Shown: piece by piece, positions 1 to 11,765 of the stretch
Layout: each line of letters opens with the position of its first letter
Position numbering within the stretch: position 1 is the stretch's first letter
Assembly (NCBI RefSeq): GCF_902362185.1
Contig: NC_044507.1
Span: 15,715,044-15,779,043 of the forward strand
From: Chanos chanos
Taxonomy: Eukaryota > Chordata > Actinopteri > Gonorynchiformes > Chanidae
Reading direction: 5' to 3'
Length of the DNA: 64,000 nt
Made by a program: the position numbers and the translations under genes
Notes under the pieces: generated by a model
Told to the model about the DNA's origin: nothing
The model's input: only the letters and a program-made list of their open reading frames with translations
Databases searched by the model: none

Positions 1-102
1 GAGAGAATGTGTTATAAAGCCATGTGTTCCATTCAGCCATCTTTATTCAGAAACCGTCCATTCCCCCTTTTACCACTAGATGTCACTTGACATGTCAGTA
101 CA
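1..102 (-). mobile_element. Partial LTR of a Gypsy-like retroelement (fossil)
   Basis: Read on the minus strand, a purine-rich tract (AAGAGGGAAGG) is followed at base 102 by TGTACTG, as at a polypurine tract/LTR junction, and an AATAAA lies near the window edge. The first 49 bases closely match 16291-16339. The LTR runs off the window. Together with the pol remnant at 401-1186 it forms the 3' end of one old, broken element. Confidence 0.5.
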
Positions 103-400
103 CCTTCCCTCTTAAAAAATAAACCACTGACAAAGAAAAACTTTGAAGAACTGCAAATTTGTAAACACATAATGTCTTTGGAATGAATTGCGATCAACAT
201 CAGGTATCCCTGTATAGTCAGTGTCTTTAACTCATATCAAAACAAAACTTCTAAAATATTGAAAATATAACAAAACTTCAACACATGTTCTTTGCCATGT
301 CCATACAATAATCAACACTAAGGATCCTGCCACAGCAGTAATGACAGTATTGTTGAACATTGTAATAGAATAAACACCCATACATTCGATTATTAACCTA
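103..400. other. AT-rich stretch between pol remnant and LTR
   Basis: No coding signal. Its position between the pol remnant and the polypurine-like tract suggests the 3' untranslated part of the same fossil element. Confidence 0.35.
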
Positions 401-1186
401 TTAAGGGTTACTTCTTACTTTTAGGTTTCTAGCTGGAGTGTGAACTTGTCGTCCACTTCTTGTGCGTTCGACCACTGTGTCGCTCTGTGTTTGCTGTCCC
501 GTGTCGTTACCATGTGTTTCTCCAGATTCCCCACTGGAGTTGTCCTGAGTTATGAGAGCGGATGATGGTGACGTTGTCGCCTCCTCTGCTGTCTGTCTTT
601 CCCCGTCATCCCTGTCTTTGCCGTTCCCACATATGTGGCAGCGGTTCCTCCTCAACAGCCGACTCTCCTTCTTTCTCAGTGTATATGACTGTGGCGTATC
701 AGCTATGTCCTTGACCTCTGCAGGTTGCCATTGACCGCGTGAGCGGTTTTGTACTCTCACCCTGTCACCTATGTTAAGAGTTGGGAGATCTTTTGTTTTT
801 CTGTTATAGAGAGTTTTCTGTTTCTGTTTGATCCTACTCAATCCCATCCTCACTTCTTCAGTGTCTTTTACAATCTGGGGCCTGGGATGCTTTTCTGAGC
901 ATGGTGTGAGTGACTTCAAACACCTGCCCATCAGCAACTGTGTTGGTCACCCACTCTGCCCTACTGGGGTATTGCGATATTCTAAAAATCCAATATATGG
1001 ATCAGAGCCATCCATGTCCGCTTCATCCCTAATTCGTTTGACAATTACACTCTTTTCAACAAGTCCATTTGACCGACAATGTCTTAGGGAGACAGCTGTG
1101 TCTTTGAAGTTCCCGTCTTTACTGAATCTCTTGTATTTTGTCAAGAATTGAGGTCCATTATCTGACTTGATCTCATTTGATCTCAT
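401..1186 (-). mobile_element. Gypsy-type pol remnant: integrase core and C-terminal tail (fossil)
   Basis: Minus-strand coding remnants resemble the end of a Ty3/Gypsy-like Pol. The upstream part (about 947-1186) has an integrase-like SDNGPQF motif, and the downstream part (about 401-937) has the basic region after the integrase core (NIGDRVRVQNRSRGQW) and a hydrophilic tail. The element is clearly broken in several places and has no gag or reverse transcriptase here. I infer a single insertion with the LTR at 1-102. It is not a host gene. Confidence 0.65.
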
Positions 1187-1202
1187 ATCTAGCTAGTATA
1201 GA

Positions 1203-1206
<4 letters not shown>

Positions 1207-1252
<46 letters not shown>
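1207..1252. repeat. (TG)n microsatellite
   Basis: An almost pure TG dinucleotide run at the upstream edge of the pol remnant. Confidence 0.9.
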
Positions 1253-1584
1253 ATTCGTGCACATGCATGCATCAGGCAGACAGTGGTATTTCTGTAGATG
1301 CAGCTTCCTCAGAAAATAAAAAATAAATAAAACAGCCAACCTACCTTAAAATCCCACACACCTCTAGCTTTATAACTGCCCAACAGCAACACTTCTTTAA
1401 GTAAGACAAAAAAAAAAAAAAACCCTTAATAAGAATTGTCTTAATACACAACCAAACAAAACATACACTTCTACTTTCAGACAAAGAAGTATTGCAAACA
1501 ATTTGTTTTGACTCACTTCTACTGTACTGTCAATCTCACAGGTCTGTAGTGGTGAAAAATGTTTACTGAAATTGAACAATTGTT
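1253..1584. other. AT-rich intergenic stretch
   Basis: Contains a short A run near 1410. I see no gene or recognisable repeat here. Confidence 0.4.
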
Positions 1585-2040
1585 TGTGTAGCTGTATGGA
1601 AAGTAAGGTTATAATTTAAGTTGATACATTCATAAAAAGAGTAAATAGTATAACAAGAATTAAAAGATTAAAAACATTCAGTGTGATATCTTACAGTTTG
1701 TGCATATTTTGCAGAGTGGATGTAATTTCATGGTTAAATTCGTGGAATATATTGTTTATATGGTGTGAAATATATTTTTGTTGTCTAACACAACATTTAT
1801 AGTGATGGCCATGCTGTAATATTACTTGATATTGTGCACAAAGAATGTGTAATTAATTGTGTAATTTTGTGTTATTTGTAATTAATGAACCAGTCAGAAG
1901 TGAGTTGGAGGTCATGGGGTTAGCTGGAAGTGCATAAGAGACCGAGTGAGGGAGCTGTGAGCTCTGTTCGGCCGTAAACTACGGGGATGAAGGAGTTGGA
2001 GAGATAAAATGTTTCTTTTGTTTATGAAAACATCGTAACA
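1585..2040 (+). mobile_element. LTR-like repeat related to the solo LTR at 32780-33881 (fossil)
   Basis: Starts TGTGTAGCT and ends CGTAACA. Over most of its length it aligns to the reverse complement of the first part of the solo LTR at 32780-33881, then the two diverge near the 3' end. The family is probably Gypsy-like or ERV-like, but no internal coding sequence is attached. No convincing target-site duplication was found. Confidence 0.45.
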
Positions 2041-2574
2041 GTTATGCAATGATTTTTGTGTGAGTTAATCAACATAATCATTTTTTCTTTATCAATAATC
2101 ATTTTGTATTAAGAATTCATAACTATATAATCATTTATATTAAAGTAAATGTATGAAGTTCTTTTATAAAGATGTGATCTGTAAATGGAGGAATATTGAG
2201 GTAATTCGAATTTGTCTCTGTGCAGAGAGTGCTGATGGTCAGACATTCAAGGTTACATGGTGTGAGCCTTTTTTGGAGAAAATGAGAACACTGGCTGTTT
2301 TGGAGTATAGCTAAGGGCACTATGATAACCACTATGATAAATAGTGCTCTCAGTTATGCTTTGTCTTTTATTCTCTAACAAGCGCTCATTCATTTTGTAT
2401 TTTAATCATCGCAGGTGTTAGTGTGAGACCCTATTCCTTGTATTCACCTTTGTTTATTTATCAATGCAGGTGCTAATGTAAGACAGTATTCTCAGTTATT
2501 TCTGAATTAGGCCTAGGTCAAGGTGTCAGTTTCTGACCACGTCATTAGGAAATGATGGTGTCTAGCAAGATTGG
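2041..2574. other. AT-rich stretch with no gene seen
   Basis: Low-complexity AT-rich DNA with two short similar motifs near 2410 and 2465 (GCAGGTG followed by TTAGTGTGAGAC or CTAATGTAAGAC). No supported gene. Confidence 0.35.
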
Positions 2575-4830
2575 CAAAGAGGAAGGGGGAGGCCAAGATG
2601 GCGTCTAGCTAGGTGGGCGCATTTTTCAGCGCTCTTCAGGTTCAGGGAGTAATTGCAGGAATTGCCGTTGTTTCTGAATGCCCTTTATGTATTAACTGCT
2701 TAAACTAATAGCTATTAGTGGTAAGCTGCTTTGCTGATTGATGGGTTGAAGGAAAGGGAGAAAGAATCAATCCTTTGAAACTATGTAGAGCGACGACAGC
2801 ATGAATGTTACACAAGATACGGATGCTTAGTGGTTCGATTCAGATAGCAACTCCCAACCTGATACTCTTGCCATGCCACTGCCCGAATCACCTCGATTAA
2901 TACCCTCCCCCAAAAGGGCAAAAGCTGAGGTAATATCTGAGTCCAGCAGCTCTGAAAGAAATGTCGCTTATAATGATGCAGGCGAAATTCTCGTAGCGAT
3001 AAAGATGTTAAGCGACAAACTTGACCATACTTTTACCAAAGTAGCCACCATCTTCTCAATTGAGGAGACTTCAAAGATTTCATCCTCAAAACTAACTGAA
3101 CTCGTATTGACTGCGCAAAAACTTGCCTTAAATGTCAAAGAGCATAGCGACAAAATGTGCTCTTTGGAGCAAGAAATTACCAGACTGAAAATGGAATATT
3201 CTACACTGAAAGTTAGCAGGGCAGATTCTCAGCACTACACCAGAAATTGGGCACTGAAACTCCATGGCTTGAACGAGGATGATCGGGAGGATGTCAGAGC
3301 ACGGACTATTGATGTACTGTACAAGGTTGCACTGAATATTCAGGTTGAATTTGAAGAAGTGATTGATGTTGTTCATCGGGTTGGAAGAAAGGAAAACACA
3401 CCAAGCACAATGTCACAACGCTCAATTATAATTGAGGCTTCCTTTCGTAGCCCATTTGGATTTGTGGATGGGAAAAGAATCGACTCCAATGGCACATGCA
3501 GAGGACCCGAGAGGACGAGACTAGAAGCTACGTTGATGGATCATATGGTCTATACTGCTATCCCATCTGTAGGTGTAGGTTAACTTTAGGCTTGCCTAAT
3601 TATAACTTCTTGACTTTTGTCTAGGTTTTTTTTGTTGTTTTTTTGTGCCTTTTTACTCCTTTTCTTGTTCTTCTTGTTCTCTCTTGATTATGGTTCTTAA
3701 ATTTAATTCCATGAGTAAATGTTAGGAGACTTCATGACTGTTAAAAGGAAAGCACTTTTTCTTTATTGCAAATGTACTGATGCAGATATCATTTTCTGCC
3801 AGGAGACACCCTCTACTGACTCTGATGTCAAGTTCTGGAAATCTCAATGGGGAACTCTGTTTACTTTAGTCATGGAACTTCACACTCAGCAGGAGTAATG
3901 GTGCTGTTACACAACTTTAAAGGTAATGTTATAGACTCGGTCATCTCAGATGATGGACTTGGATAATTTTGACTCTTAAGGTGCACAGTATTTTCTTTAT
4001 TATTTGTAATGTTTGTGGGTGTAATTCTGTTTCACAAAATAGGAATTCATTTTTTGAAATAAATAAAGTGGTTCAGGAAAGTTCCTCAAAATATAATGAT
4101 CCTTACATTATTATCCAAGGAGATCTCAATGAGTGCCTCGACAATTCTACTGACAGATACCCTTGTCGTTCCAGGTTAAGTCTTAATAGCAAAAATAACA
4201 TTACAGCACTGTGCACTAAATATGCCTTTTGTACCAATTTTGAAGAAAAATTATTTTTGCTAATGATGTTACAATTATTCCAAAGAAATGCACTATGAGG
4301 AGAAAAATTGTGAAGATAGCAAATTTTCCAAGCCAGAAGTGCTTGTTTCACGCTTGTTTCACGCTGTACCACACAGGCTACAGACAATATAGTTTCAGAT
4401 TTGTTAGACAGTAAGGGTGATACTATCATATGAACAATTCATGACTCAACATAATTTCCCACTACCTTTTAAAGAATTCAGAATGGTTACTACTGCTATT
4501 CCATCTGGGTTGAAACAACTACTGAAAAACCATTGTAGTTATAATTCCCCTCACGGTACATCCTCTAAACTAACACCGAACAGTATATCAGTAACTGAAA
4601 ATGAATGTAATAATAAACATATCCATAATATATTGCAGGAGAGAAATAAGATTACCCCTAGAGGGAAATTGTTTTGGGATGCTGTCATAGGATCCATAAA
4701 CTGGCATAGAGCTTGGTTAACCCCCCTTAAATATTGTATAAATGATAAGATAAAAGAGGTGCACTTTTAAATATTACATGCTATTTACCCTGTTAACTTC
4801 ATACTTCATTAACGAGTAGTCTGGTAATAC
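2575..4830 (+). mobile_element. Decayed Tx1/L1-like LINE with internal losses
   Basis: Plus-strand remains in LINE order. A G-rich start (GGGGAGGCCAAGATGGCG) resembles L1-type 5' UTRs. ORF1 remains lie at 2873-3583. The N-terminal AP-endonuclease part of ORF2 starts about 3745 (KALFLYCKC, IIFCQET) and continues at 3969-4298 (IIQGDLNECLDNSTDRYP). The far C-terminal end of ORF2 is at 4417-4800 (KITPRGKLFWD, WLTPLKYC, KEVHFKILHAIYPVN). The reverse transcriptase core is missing, so this copy has lost the middle of ORF2 and cannot move. Confidence 0.75.
2873..3583 (+). pseudogene. LINE ORF1 remnant (L1-type ORF1p)
   Basis: A 236-codon open frame. Residues about 60-110 form a coiled-coil-like stretch rich in K, E, L and S. 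It is followed by an RRM/transposase-22-like region with WALKLHGLNEDDREDV, VVHRVGRK and RSIIIEASFR, which are hallmarks of L1/Tx1 ORF1 proteins (RNA-binding chaperones). The last 40 or so residues do not fit the family, suggesting a frame loss near 3460. The upstream start is also uncertain. It is a relic inside the LINE, not a host gene. Confidence 0.7.
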
Positions 4831-5036
4831 TGCATTACCCTTAAGGGATGTGAGCAGGACATGATTTGGTGGAGCATAACTCATGGAGGTCCAATACATT
4901 TAAAGTGATTTAAGTATAGATAAGTTAAAAGTGTGAGCAAAAATAGACATACAGGTAAAAATATACAGTTTATTTACATTTAGTTTATTGGAGTAAGAAC
5001 TACAACATAAAAAGGACATTCGATTTAATATAAAGG

Positions 5037-5352
5037 CTACAGAACCCAGGGCGCCCTTGCAGTAACAAGTATATGGTCTGGGGGGGTGTTACATCTGCAT
5101 ACCTCGACATGCTTACTCTGGTTGGATGGCAAATTTTTGAAGGCATTCAGGAAGTTTGGGCACGGTAAGCAGAGCAAACATTTAAAACGATACAAATCTT
5201 TCTTCATTTCAAAAATCTCAAACATGGACTTCAGATATGGCCATGGGTGCTCTAGTGAGGAACCTTTGTTCTTATCATCTTTTTCTGCTGTAATAGTAGC
5301 CATCATTACAACCGCCAAGTTCAACTGTTCAAAAAATGCAGCACAAACTTAG
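5037..5352 (-). pseudogene. hAT-like transposase N-terminal fragment (BED-finger type)
   Basis: A minus-strand open frame contains HPWPYLKSMFEIFEMKKDLYRFKCLLC followed by FKNLPSNQSKHVEVC (shown here as two short motifs). A CxxC pair, then a spacing of about 30 residues to a conserved SNxxKHVE box, matches the BED-type zinc finger at the start of many fish hAT transposases. The catalytic and dimerisation domains are absent, so this is a stranded fragment. The assignment rests on motif resemblance only. Confidence 0.45.
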
Positions 5353-5389
5353 ATCTTGACAGACTGTGTAGGAGTAGCTAACTATAATT

Positions 5390-6380
5390 ATTTTTTCTCC
5401 TGTGACGAACACAATATGGCCTATCATATTTTAGAAAAGAGGATTCATCTGCTGACTTCAAAGCTATGCTTCAAAGTAATGAGTAATGAGAACCTTCATA
5501 GAAATGTAGTGGAGTCAAGAGTACAATATTTGTCTTTCAAATGTAGTGGAGTGAAAGTCATTAGTTTCCAAAGAAACTGAAACTCAAGTAAAGCACAGAT
5601 ACACAAAAAATTTACCTAAGTACAGTACTCCAGTGAATGTACTTCGTTACTGTCCACACTTGAATATGACACCTGAAGACAAGCGAGAATATAGAGTTCT
5701 CATATGGGAGGTGAGGTGAGATATGAACCAATAAGATTCAACAATTTTCTTCAACCATTTTAAAGACAGATTTGTCCAAAAATATTTTTTGCTGTACCAA
5801 GATCAAAACAGAGAATCCTACTTTCCATTGTAAGACCATGTCAGGCAGCGTATTTTGTCCCTTCACTGACTACAAACACAGAATACCTCTAAAAACCTCT
5901 TTGTTCTCACGGGTGCCATGGTGGAAGTGTATAATATGGTGTCTGTCAGTTCTCACTGTCATGCTGGAAGAAGACAAAATCTAAGGATCTTTTCTTAGAG
6001 CTGATCGTGATGTGAGGTATGAGGGATTTCTGCAATGTATCAGTGAACAGCTATGAACTTCATTTCTATATATAAATAATAATAAATAAGAGACAAATCA
6101 TATCATGCTTCTCTCATTCTCTTCATAAGCACTGCTCTTTTGGCTGATACTCAAGGACATTCCCCTGCAGAAAACTGAGAAAGAATGAAATATAGACAAT
6201 TTCACAAAGATGTGGAATTTCATTTGATCTGAAGAAATAAATGAACACTAATGCTGAACAAGCATTTTTGAGAAAAGGCAGAGGTGTTCATTTTCAAGAT
6301 TAAGGTTTTGTTAATTCTGGCATTAAAATGAAAGAGTGAAAGTCTGTGTGCTTAGTCACTGGTGAGTAATTGAAATAGAT
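5390..6380. repeat. Segmental duplication block, copy A (partner 17315-18335)
   Basis: About 1 kb runs collinear with 17315-18335, starting at TTTTTTCTCCTGTGACGA and passing through CATGCTTCTCTCATTCTCTTC. Both copies lie just downstream, in the direction of transcription, of a V segment. I see no gene in the block itself. Confidence 0.75.
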
Positions 6381-6858
6381 ACATCAGAATAACAACTGCT
6401 AGTCTCAAGGTAAGGTCAAATATCAGGAAGAGATACCCAATATATTTATTGGAATTAAACAATTCGTAACATCCTATTAAAGTAAAAAAGATAAGGAAAA
6501 CTAGACACCAATTTACATTTTGAAATGATTTTAGAAAGCTACTGTTTACTCCTGATTTTTATAACCTGGATTTTGTGTAATGTTTTAAAAAGTTACAAAA
6601 CTCCAGTGCAAACAAACAAATTCTCATAGGTCTGCATCAGCAAGACATCCAACAGTACCAACTGGGTGTGGGGTAACATTTCATTCTTGATTCTTTTCAC
6701 ACATAGGCTAGATCCAAAATAGCGGGAAAAGTTACGTGTCTCCATCAGATGCTTTGACATGAGGAGCACATTCAAAAAGTCCATCAAAACTCACCTGTTT
6801 CATGTTTATTGTCTTTGCTGAAGTCAACTGAAAGCAGAAGTGAATGTGAGCAGTGAGG
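6381..6858. other. Flank downstream of the last V segment
   Basis: Noncoding. Bases about 6741-6830 are also found near 19060-19130, extending the A/B duplication up to the V segments. Confidence 0.5.
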
Positions 6859-6887
6859 AGGTTTTTGTCATGGCTTGAATCACTGTG

Positions 6888-7380
6888 ATACCCACTCCTT
6901 AGCAGAGCTGTCATATGTGTTACAGTAATACACTGCAGAATCTACCACTTCCACATTACTGATCATCAGAGTATAATCAGACTTAGTTTTATGATTTGAG
7001 TTAAATTTAGGAGCTGAGAAGCCAGAGCCATATGTAGGGGAACTGTTAGGATGGTAAAAGTATAGAATGAACTGAGGAATTCCTCCTGGAACCTGTTTAT
7101 ACCATCGTGCAGCACTATCAGTAACAGTCCCCAGATTACAGTCCATAGTGGCCGTCTGTCCTTTACTCACTGTGAGAACAGGAGGCTTCTGTGTCACCAC
7201 AGTCACACCACTGACACCTGAGAACATAACTTGTGTTTTATAATCTAATGTAATATTAAAGACTGCTATAACAGCTTATTCTTGTATTTTGTCGTACAGT
7301 GCTAAACAAATGAAATGTTAAACATTTGATTGCGTCTTACATGTCATTGCAGTGACCAGAGTGCAGAGTGTTCCCAACAT
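6888..7380 (-). CDS. Ig light chain V segment (sigma-type), intact
   Basis: Leader exon 7341-7380 (MLGTLCTLVTAMT, donor GTAAG), then V exon 6888-7217 after an acceptor CAG. The V exon has VTQKPP in FR1, the first Cys in TMDCNLG, Trp in ARWYKQ, a long CDR2 (YFYHPNSSPTYGSGF), and DSAVYYC in FR3. The RSS is a consensus CACAGTG heptamer (6881-6887), a 12-bp spacer and an ACAAAAACC nonamer (6860-6868). The FR3 motif VEVVDSAV replaces the usual VEVGDSAV. Upstream are a CCAAT-like ATTGG and a TATA-like CTTATAGG. It is the last V in the window and its own J-C would lie below base 1 or is lost. Confidence 0.85.
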
Positions 7381-7827
7381 CTTAGCAGAACGTGGTCTAA
7401 AGAGCTCTTACTGTCCTGTTGAGAGAAGATCAGTATTGAAGAATGAAGAGAAGAGAGACAGCACCATTGTCCTATAAGAGACATATCAGGATATCCAGAG
7501 GGTGGAGCTTTAAAAATGTGCCAATCAGAACATCACATTTGTCAACATGCCTGACTATGAAATTGCACCTTCAAATAAATTCAGTGTAATAGTTTTTCTT
7601 GTCACAGAAATTTGGACTGATGTGGAGTATTTTCTTCAAAAACATTTATATGCAATTTTTTATTAATCAGTAAGTAAGCTGGGTTCCTTAGTTCTGTGCC
7701 TCTAAATCGAAGTTCAACTCAGCGGAATAAATAGAACAGACAATTACACATGTTTCTTGCCTATTTTGCAAAGTAAGTATCAAAAATCATTTACCATGGA
7801 CTTTATATTGAGGAAACTGACACACAA

Positions 7828-8075
7828 TGACTGTGAATGAGAAGGTTATAAAATGGATGACAGTTCTGAGTCATGATCTCCTCAGAGACACAAGGCCATA
7901 ACCAGACTGAGTGTGTCCCTGTTCATCCTGAGAGAGAAACAATAACCTCATCATTACATACAGCTAAAACCTCATCATTACATACAGCTAAAATTACTCT
8001 GATCAACCTGCAGGTGCATCCTGGCTAAGAGCAGACCAGCTACGTGGATGTAACAGGCATCTCTCTCAAATTAAC
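7828..8075 (-). promoter_or_regulatory. Conserved 3'-of-C element, copy 1 (candidate enhancer)
   Basis: A block shared by all units, found here downstream of C1. It contains GTCATGATCTCCTC, CCCTGTTCATCCTGAGAGA and the E-box CAGGTG in CTGCAGGTGCATCC. This copy has a local duplication of CCTCATCATTACATACAGCT. The octamer-like site seen in other copies is degenerate here. Enhancer function is inferred from position, conservation and motifs. Confidence 0.5.
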
Positions 8076-8502
8076 TTATTGCATGGTCAAACTTTAATTT
8101 CACAGATTTGTATTTTAACTTTTGTGCTTGTTACTTAAAGTGTCAGTCAAAAAAATACATGGTTCCAAGGCTGAAACTGAAACAGAGTGTGTGGATTCTT
8201 TTCACAATCATCGCAATCATGTTTATTATTCTTTTTATTTCAGAAAAAGGAACTGACCCACAGTTAGGTATTAATCATAAAAATCTACACAGTTAATTTG
8301 CAGTAATGTTTGTTTATTTTTAATAATTTCATTAAAACACAACGAAACACAACACTTAGAGAAAACTGAAAAGAAATGTTATTTCAAATATTTCAAAGAT
8401 GGAAAAAAGTAAACCTCAAAGCATTGTTGAGCAAGCAATATTGTTTCTTCCTTAAGAAAAAACAAAAAACAGAATCAGAAACATTTCTCATTTCATGTCA
8501 CT

Positions 8503-8823
8503 TCAGTTACTGCAGTCAGACTTCTTTATCTTCTTCTCAGAGGATTTTGATCCAACTGACATTTGACATGAAACCTCCTTGTCACTCTCTCACTCAGAGG
8601 TTGGAAGACTCAAATAACTGCTGACTTTGAATTTGTGGTTGCTCTGTTTCTCAACAGAACTGGTGAAAACTCCATCAGTGACTGATTTCCCACTCACTGT
8701 CCAACTGACATCAGCAAAATCCACAGAGAGGTCATTAGCCACACAAACCAGAGTGACCTTGTCTGACTTCAGCGCCTCACTGGATGGAGGGAAGAGAGTC
8801 AGAACAGGAGCTGGGAGGACAGT
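8503..8823 (-). pseudogene. Ig light chain C1, stop codon and phase-breaking deletion
   Basis: A C1-set Ig domain exon with LKSDKVTLVCVAND, VSWTVSG, a second Cys in EVSCQ and the C-terminal SDCSN. Two defects show it is dead. The Trp codon in PTSEWESD is TGA. The exon start also reads CAG/ACTGTCC where C3-C6 read CAG/ACTCTGTCC, so 2 bases are missing and a phase-1 join from J enters the wrong frame. Length is 321 nt against 323 nt in C3-C6. An AATAAA lies near 8313-8318. Unit Z therefore cannot make a normal chain despite a good J1. Confidence 0.85.
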
Positions 8824-9549
8824 CTGTACAGAGACAGAAATTTAAAAAAAGATTTACAAAAATCAAATTTAAATCTTTTAAGAAGTCAATTAAATTCATT
8901 GACTTACTGCATTACTTTAAAAATCAGTTTCATTTAATGTATAGAGATAAACATTGATTGAATGTATTTATCACGACTAGACTAATAGTTTCTATTGCTG
9001 ATCATTAATATGTATACAGGAGGGAAGAACACAGCTCAGATTTCATACCAATTAGGAAACCTGATATGGAGGAATAATATTCTAGCCCTCAGTCCTAAGA
9101 GTTCAGATGTCATAAAACTACAAAATATTCCAACAAACAATTCTGTTCAGTGATATACATATATATATATATTTATTTTTTTTGCAGTTGTCTAATCCAG
9201 ATAATGTAAATGTGTTTTCATACAATTTTTACTACAAGTGTTCATGAAGCTTCTCTGCAGTTTTAGATTTTAAATTCTGATCTTCAAATTTGTAAAATCT
9301 CATCTCCAAATATTGATAATGAAATAGTTAATCGAGGACTCCACAACAATGCAATACATTTTAGTTTATGAACAGCTTTAACATGTTTCAGCAATATCAA
9401 ACATTGTCTGCAACAGTAGAATTCATTCAAAAACTGCAGTTCAGCTCATATGAATTTAATGGTAAGAATGACTTTTATCTAAATGTTATGAAAGAGTCAT
9501 GAGAATTTTGGACACTGTTATTGTTAAAGGATAAAGAAAAGTTTCTTAC

Positions 9550-9583
9550 CAGTGACTATGAGTTTTGTTCCTTGGCCGAATAC
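9550..9583 (-). CDS. J1 segment, intact, 23-bp RSS
   Basis: Translates as VFGQGTKLIVT plus one base (phase 1) and ends at a GTAAG donor. The RSS is heptamer CACTGTG (9584-9590), a 23-bp spacer (9591-9613) and nonamer GGTTTTTGT (9614-9622). The 23-bp spacer pairs with the 12-bp spacers of the V segments. It lies about 0.73 kb before C1, which is defective. Confidence 0.9.
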
Positions 9584-10094
9584 CACAGTGATTCACTTCA
9601 TATCTTCACTCGTACAAAAACCTCCCCAGTTACAGATGGAAGAGGAGTGAAAGTGAAACTTCTGCTTCAGCTGATCACTTTCTCCTCTGGTGTCCATGAT
9701 CCATACAGAGAGATCAAACTCCAATAGACCCTCTTTTACTCTTCTCTTACATGTCATTAATGTAATGCTAATCCCAGTGTGACTTGTGTGCCTCATATTC
9801 TTCTCACATTGACAGGTGACAGCTATGAGATAAATAATTGGAAAAACTGTTCTTATATTACTCACCAAGACAAATACTGCTGACCAGAGATTCCATATGA
9901 ATTGTTTTGCAAAATCTCCCTGTTCCACTTTACCAATGATCAGATTATGGTCTATAAGGGTTTTATTTGTGAAAGGTTTAATTTGGGGAGAGCATTTGAC
10001 CTATAGTACATAGATCTCCAGCCATGTTAAAACCTTTGTAAGTATACAGGAAAGTTTTCTTTGCAAGCGTTCATACACCTGACCTTGGATAACA

Positions 10095-10170
10095 TTACAT
10101 TTATAGGGGACTCTGTCCCCATTTGTGACAGTGAATCATACAGGTGTCTGAGTGATCGTCCTCTGGCACA
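10095..10170 (-). pseudogene. Relic V fragment in the J1-V spacer
   Basis: Minus-strand reading gives an FR1-like ITQTPV, a stop, then FTVTNGD. A CDR2-like HGWRS occurs near 9995-10020. It is an old, eroded V segment of the kind seen in other J-V spacers. Exact limits are unclear. Confidence 0.4.
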
Positions 10171-10725
10171 TAATTGTGAATAGAGTGTCAAGAACTATGT
10201 ATAAAAACAAATATTAGTAATTATCACCTCTGATACTCTATTGACCAATAGAGATAACAGTTTACAGCTTGTAAGTTTCCCTTTCAGCTGTGTGATGACA
10301 TAAACAGTCATGTCCCATAGAGATGAAGTAATAAAAAGCACATGGAAAGAAAAGAAAACGTGAATGTGAGCACAAGATAGATTTGTTGAGCGTATCTATC
10401 CATTACTTACAACAGCTCTTGAAACTTACATAAAACTGGATTAATTCATTAGTTTTTGAAGAACATTTCTTTTAGTCATAACTCTACTACATTTGACTAT
10501 TTAGATTGAATAGAAACCAGAAACTTTAAGTCTCCCTGCTCTGAGTATAAGTAATGAATAAGGTACTGATTATATTTCATTCCTTACAACTCTATTGTAC
10601 TTTTCTCCTTGTGGGAAAAGGCACCACATTAGTTTTATGCACTTTCATCCGCAACAAAGTCGACTGAAAAAGCAGAAGTGAATGTGAGCAGTGAGGAGGT
10701 TTTTGTCATGGTGTGAATCACTGTG

Positions 10726-11179
10726 ATACGTACTCAGAAGCAGAGCTGTCCCATGTGTGACAGTAATACACTGCAGAGTCTCCCACCTCCACATTATTAA
10801 TAATCAGACTGTAATCTGATTGGGATGAGTGCTTTGATGTGAATTTAGGAGAGGAGAAGCCAGAGCCATAACTAGGAGAGCTCCAGCTATGATCATTACT
10901 TAACACATACTGAGGAACTGATCCTGGAACCTGTTTATACCAACGTGCAGAACTACCCGTAACAGTCCCCAGATTACAGTCCATAGTGACCGTCTGTCCT
11001 TTACTCACTGTAAGAACAGGAGGCTTCTGTGTCACCACAGTCACACCACTGGCACCTAAACATCAAATCAGAAATACAGTCTTCATTAAAGACCATTCAC
11101 TCATCAAAAACAAACAAATGTCTTCTAGAGAATTCTTACATGACAGAGCAGTGATGAGAGTACAGAGAGTCCCCAGCAT
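10726..11179 (-). CDS. Ig light chain V segment (sigma-type), intact
   Basis: Leader 11140-11179 (MLGTLCTLITALS, donor GTAAG) and V exon 10726-11055 of 330 nt with acceptor TAG. Features are VTQKPPVL, the first Cys in TMDCNLG, SARWYKQVPGS, CDR2 HSWSSPSYGSGF and DSAVYYCHTWD. The RSS is consensus: heptamer 10719-10725, 12-bp spacer, nonamer ACAAAAACC at 10698-10706. It pairs with a dead V about 1.1 kb upstream, an arrangement repeated at 36.2/37.3 and 40.6/41.8 kb. It belongs to unit Z (J1, C1). Confidence 0.88.
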
Positions 11180-11765
11180 GTTGTCAGTGTGTGGAGTGAA
11201 TGGATCCTCCAGTTGAGTTTGAATGTGAAGAGAGGAGAGAGTGACAAAGCCTTTCTTAAAGAAGCCAAACATGATGTGGGAGGGGCTTCATCAGCCAAAC
11301 ATTTTCACCATTTCTTCTCTGTATTTTGCAGAAAACTGATGTCTACCCACAAAATGTAATCCAGAAAGCATAAACTGATGGCTCTGAACAGACTGGTTTC
11401 GTGAGGTCTGACATCTGCTGTAGACCGAAGAAAAAATAACTTAGAGGAATGTGGAACCCCCCACTACACCATTAAAACAAAGAACAACTGGACAGCAAAA
11501 TTTGTCAGAGTAACCAAGACAGTCTGTGTCAAATGTAAACGAGTTATATTTTATTTACTGGTCATTTAGAGAGGAGATACTATTTTGAACTGAGTGGGCA
11601 GACAACAATGGGAGAATTAATTACTTCACACTGCATATGAACATGTTGGTCAATACAGAGTCAAACATTTTTTCTGACAGCAGTGAATGTTTTCTCTCAA
11701 ATCATCTAAAAGCAGAAGTGAAGGTGACCAGTGAGGAGGTTTTTGTCATGGTGTATTTCACTGTA

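Noticed and set aside
401-1186. A host gene in the minus-strand frames near the window start
   Set aside because: Integrase motifs and the adjacent polypurine-like tract and LTR place it in a broken Gypsy-like fossil.
8108-8296. A plus-strand 62-codon frame with a hydrophobic stretch downstream of C1, with a similar sequence near 13.1 kb
   Set aside because: It recurs only as part of the duplicated 3' flank of C with no conserved start or frame. The hydrophobic run is from AT-rich DNA.
10986-11216. Plus-strand frames antisense to V exons and leaders (start MTVCPLLTVRTGGFC)
   Set aside because: Mirror images of VTQKPPVL coding sequence on the minus strand, with no independent support.
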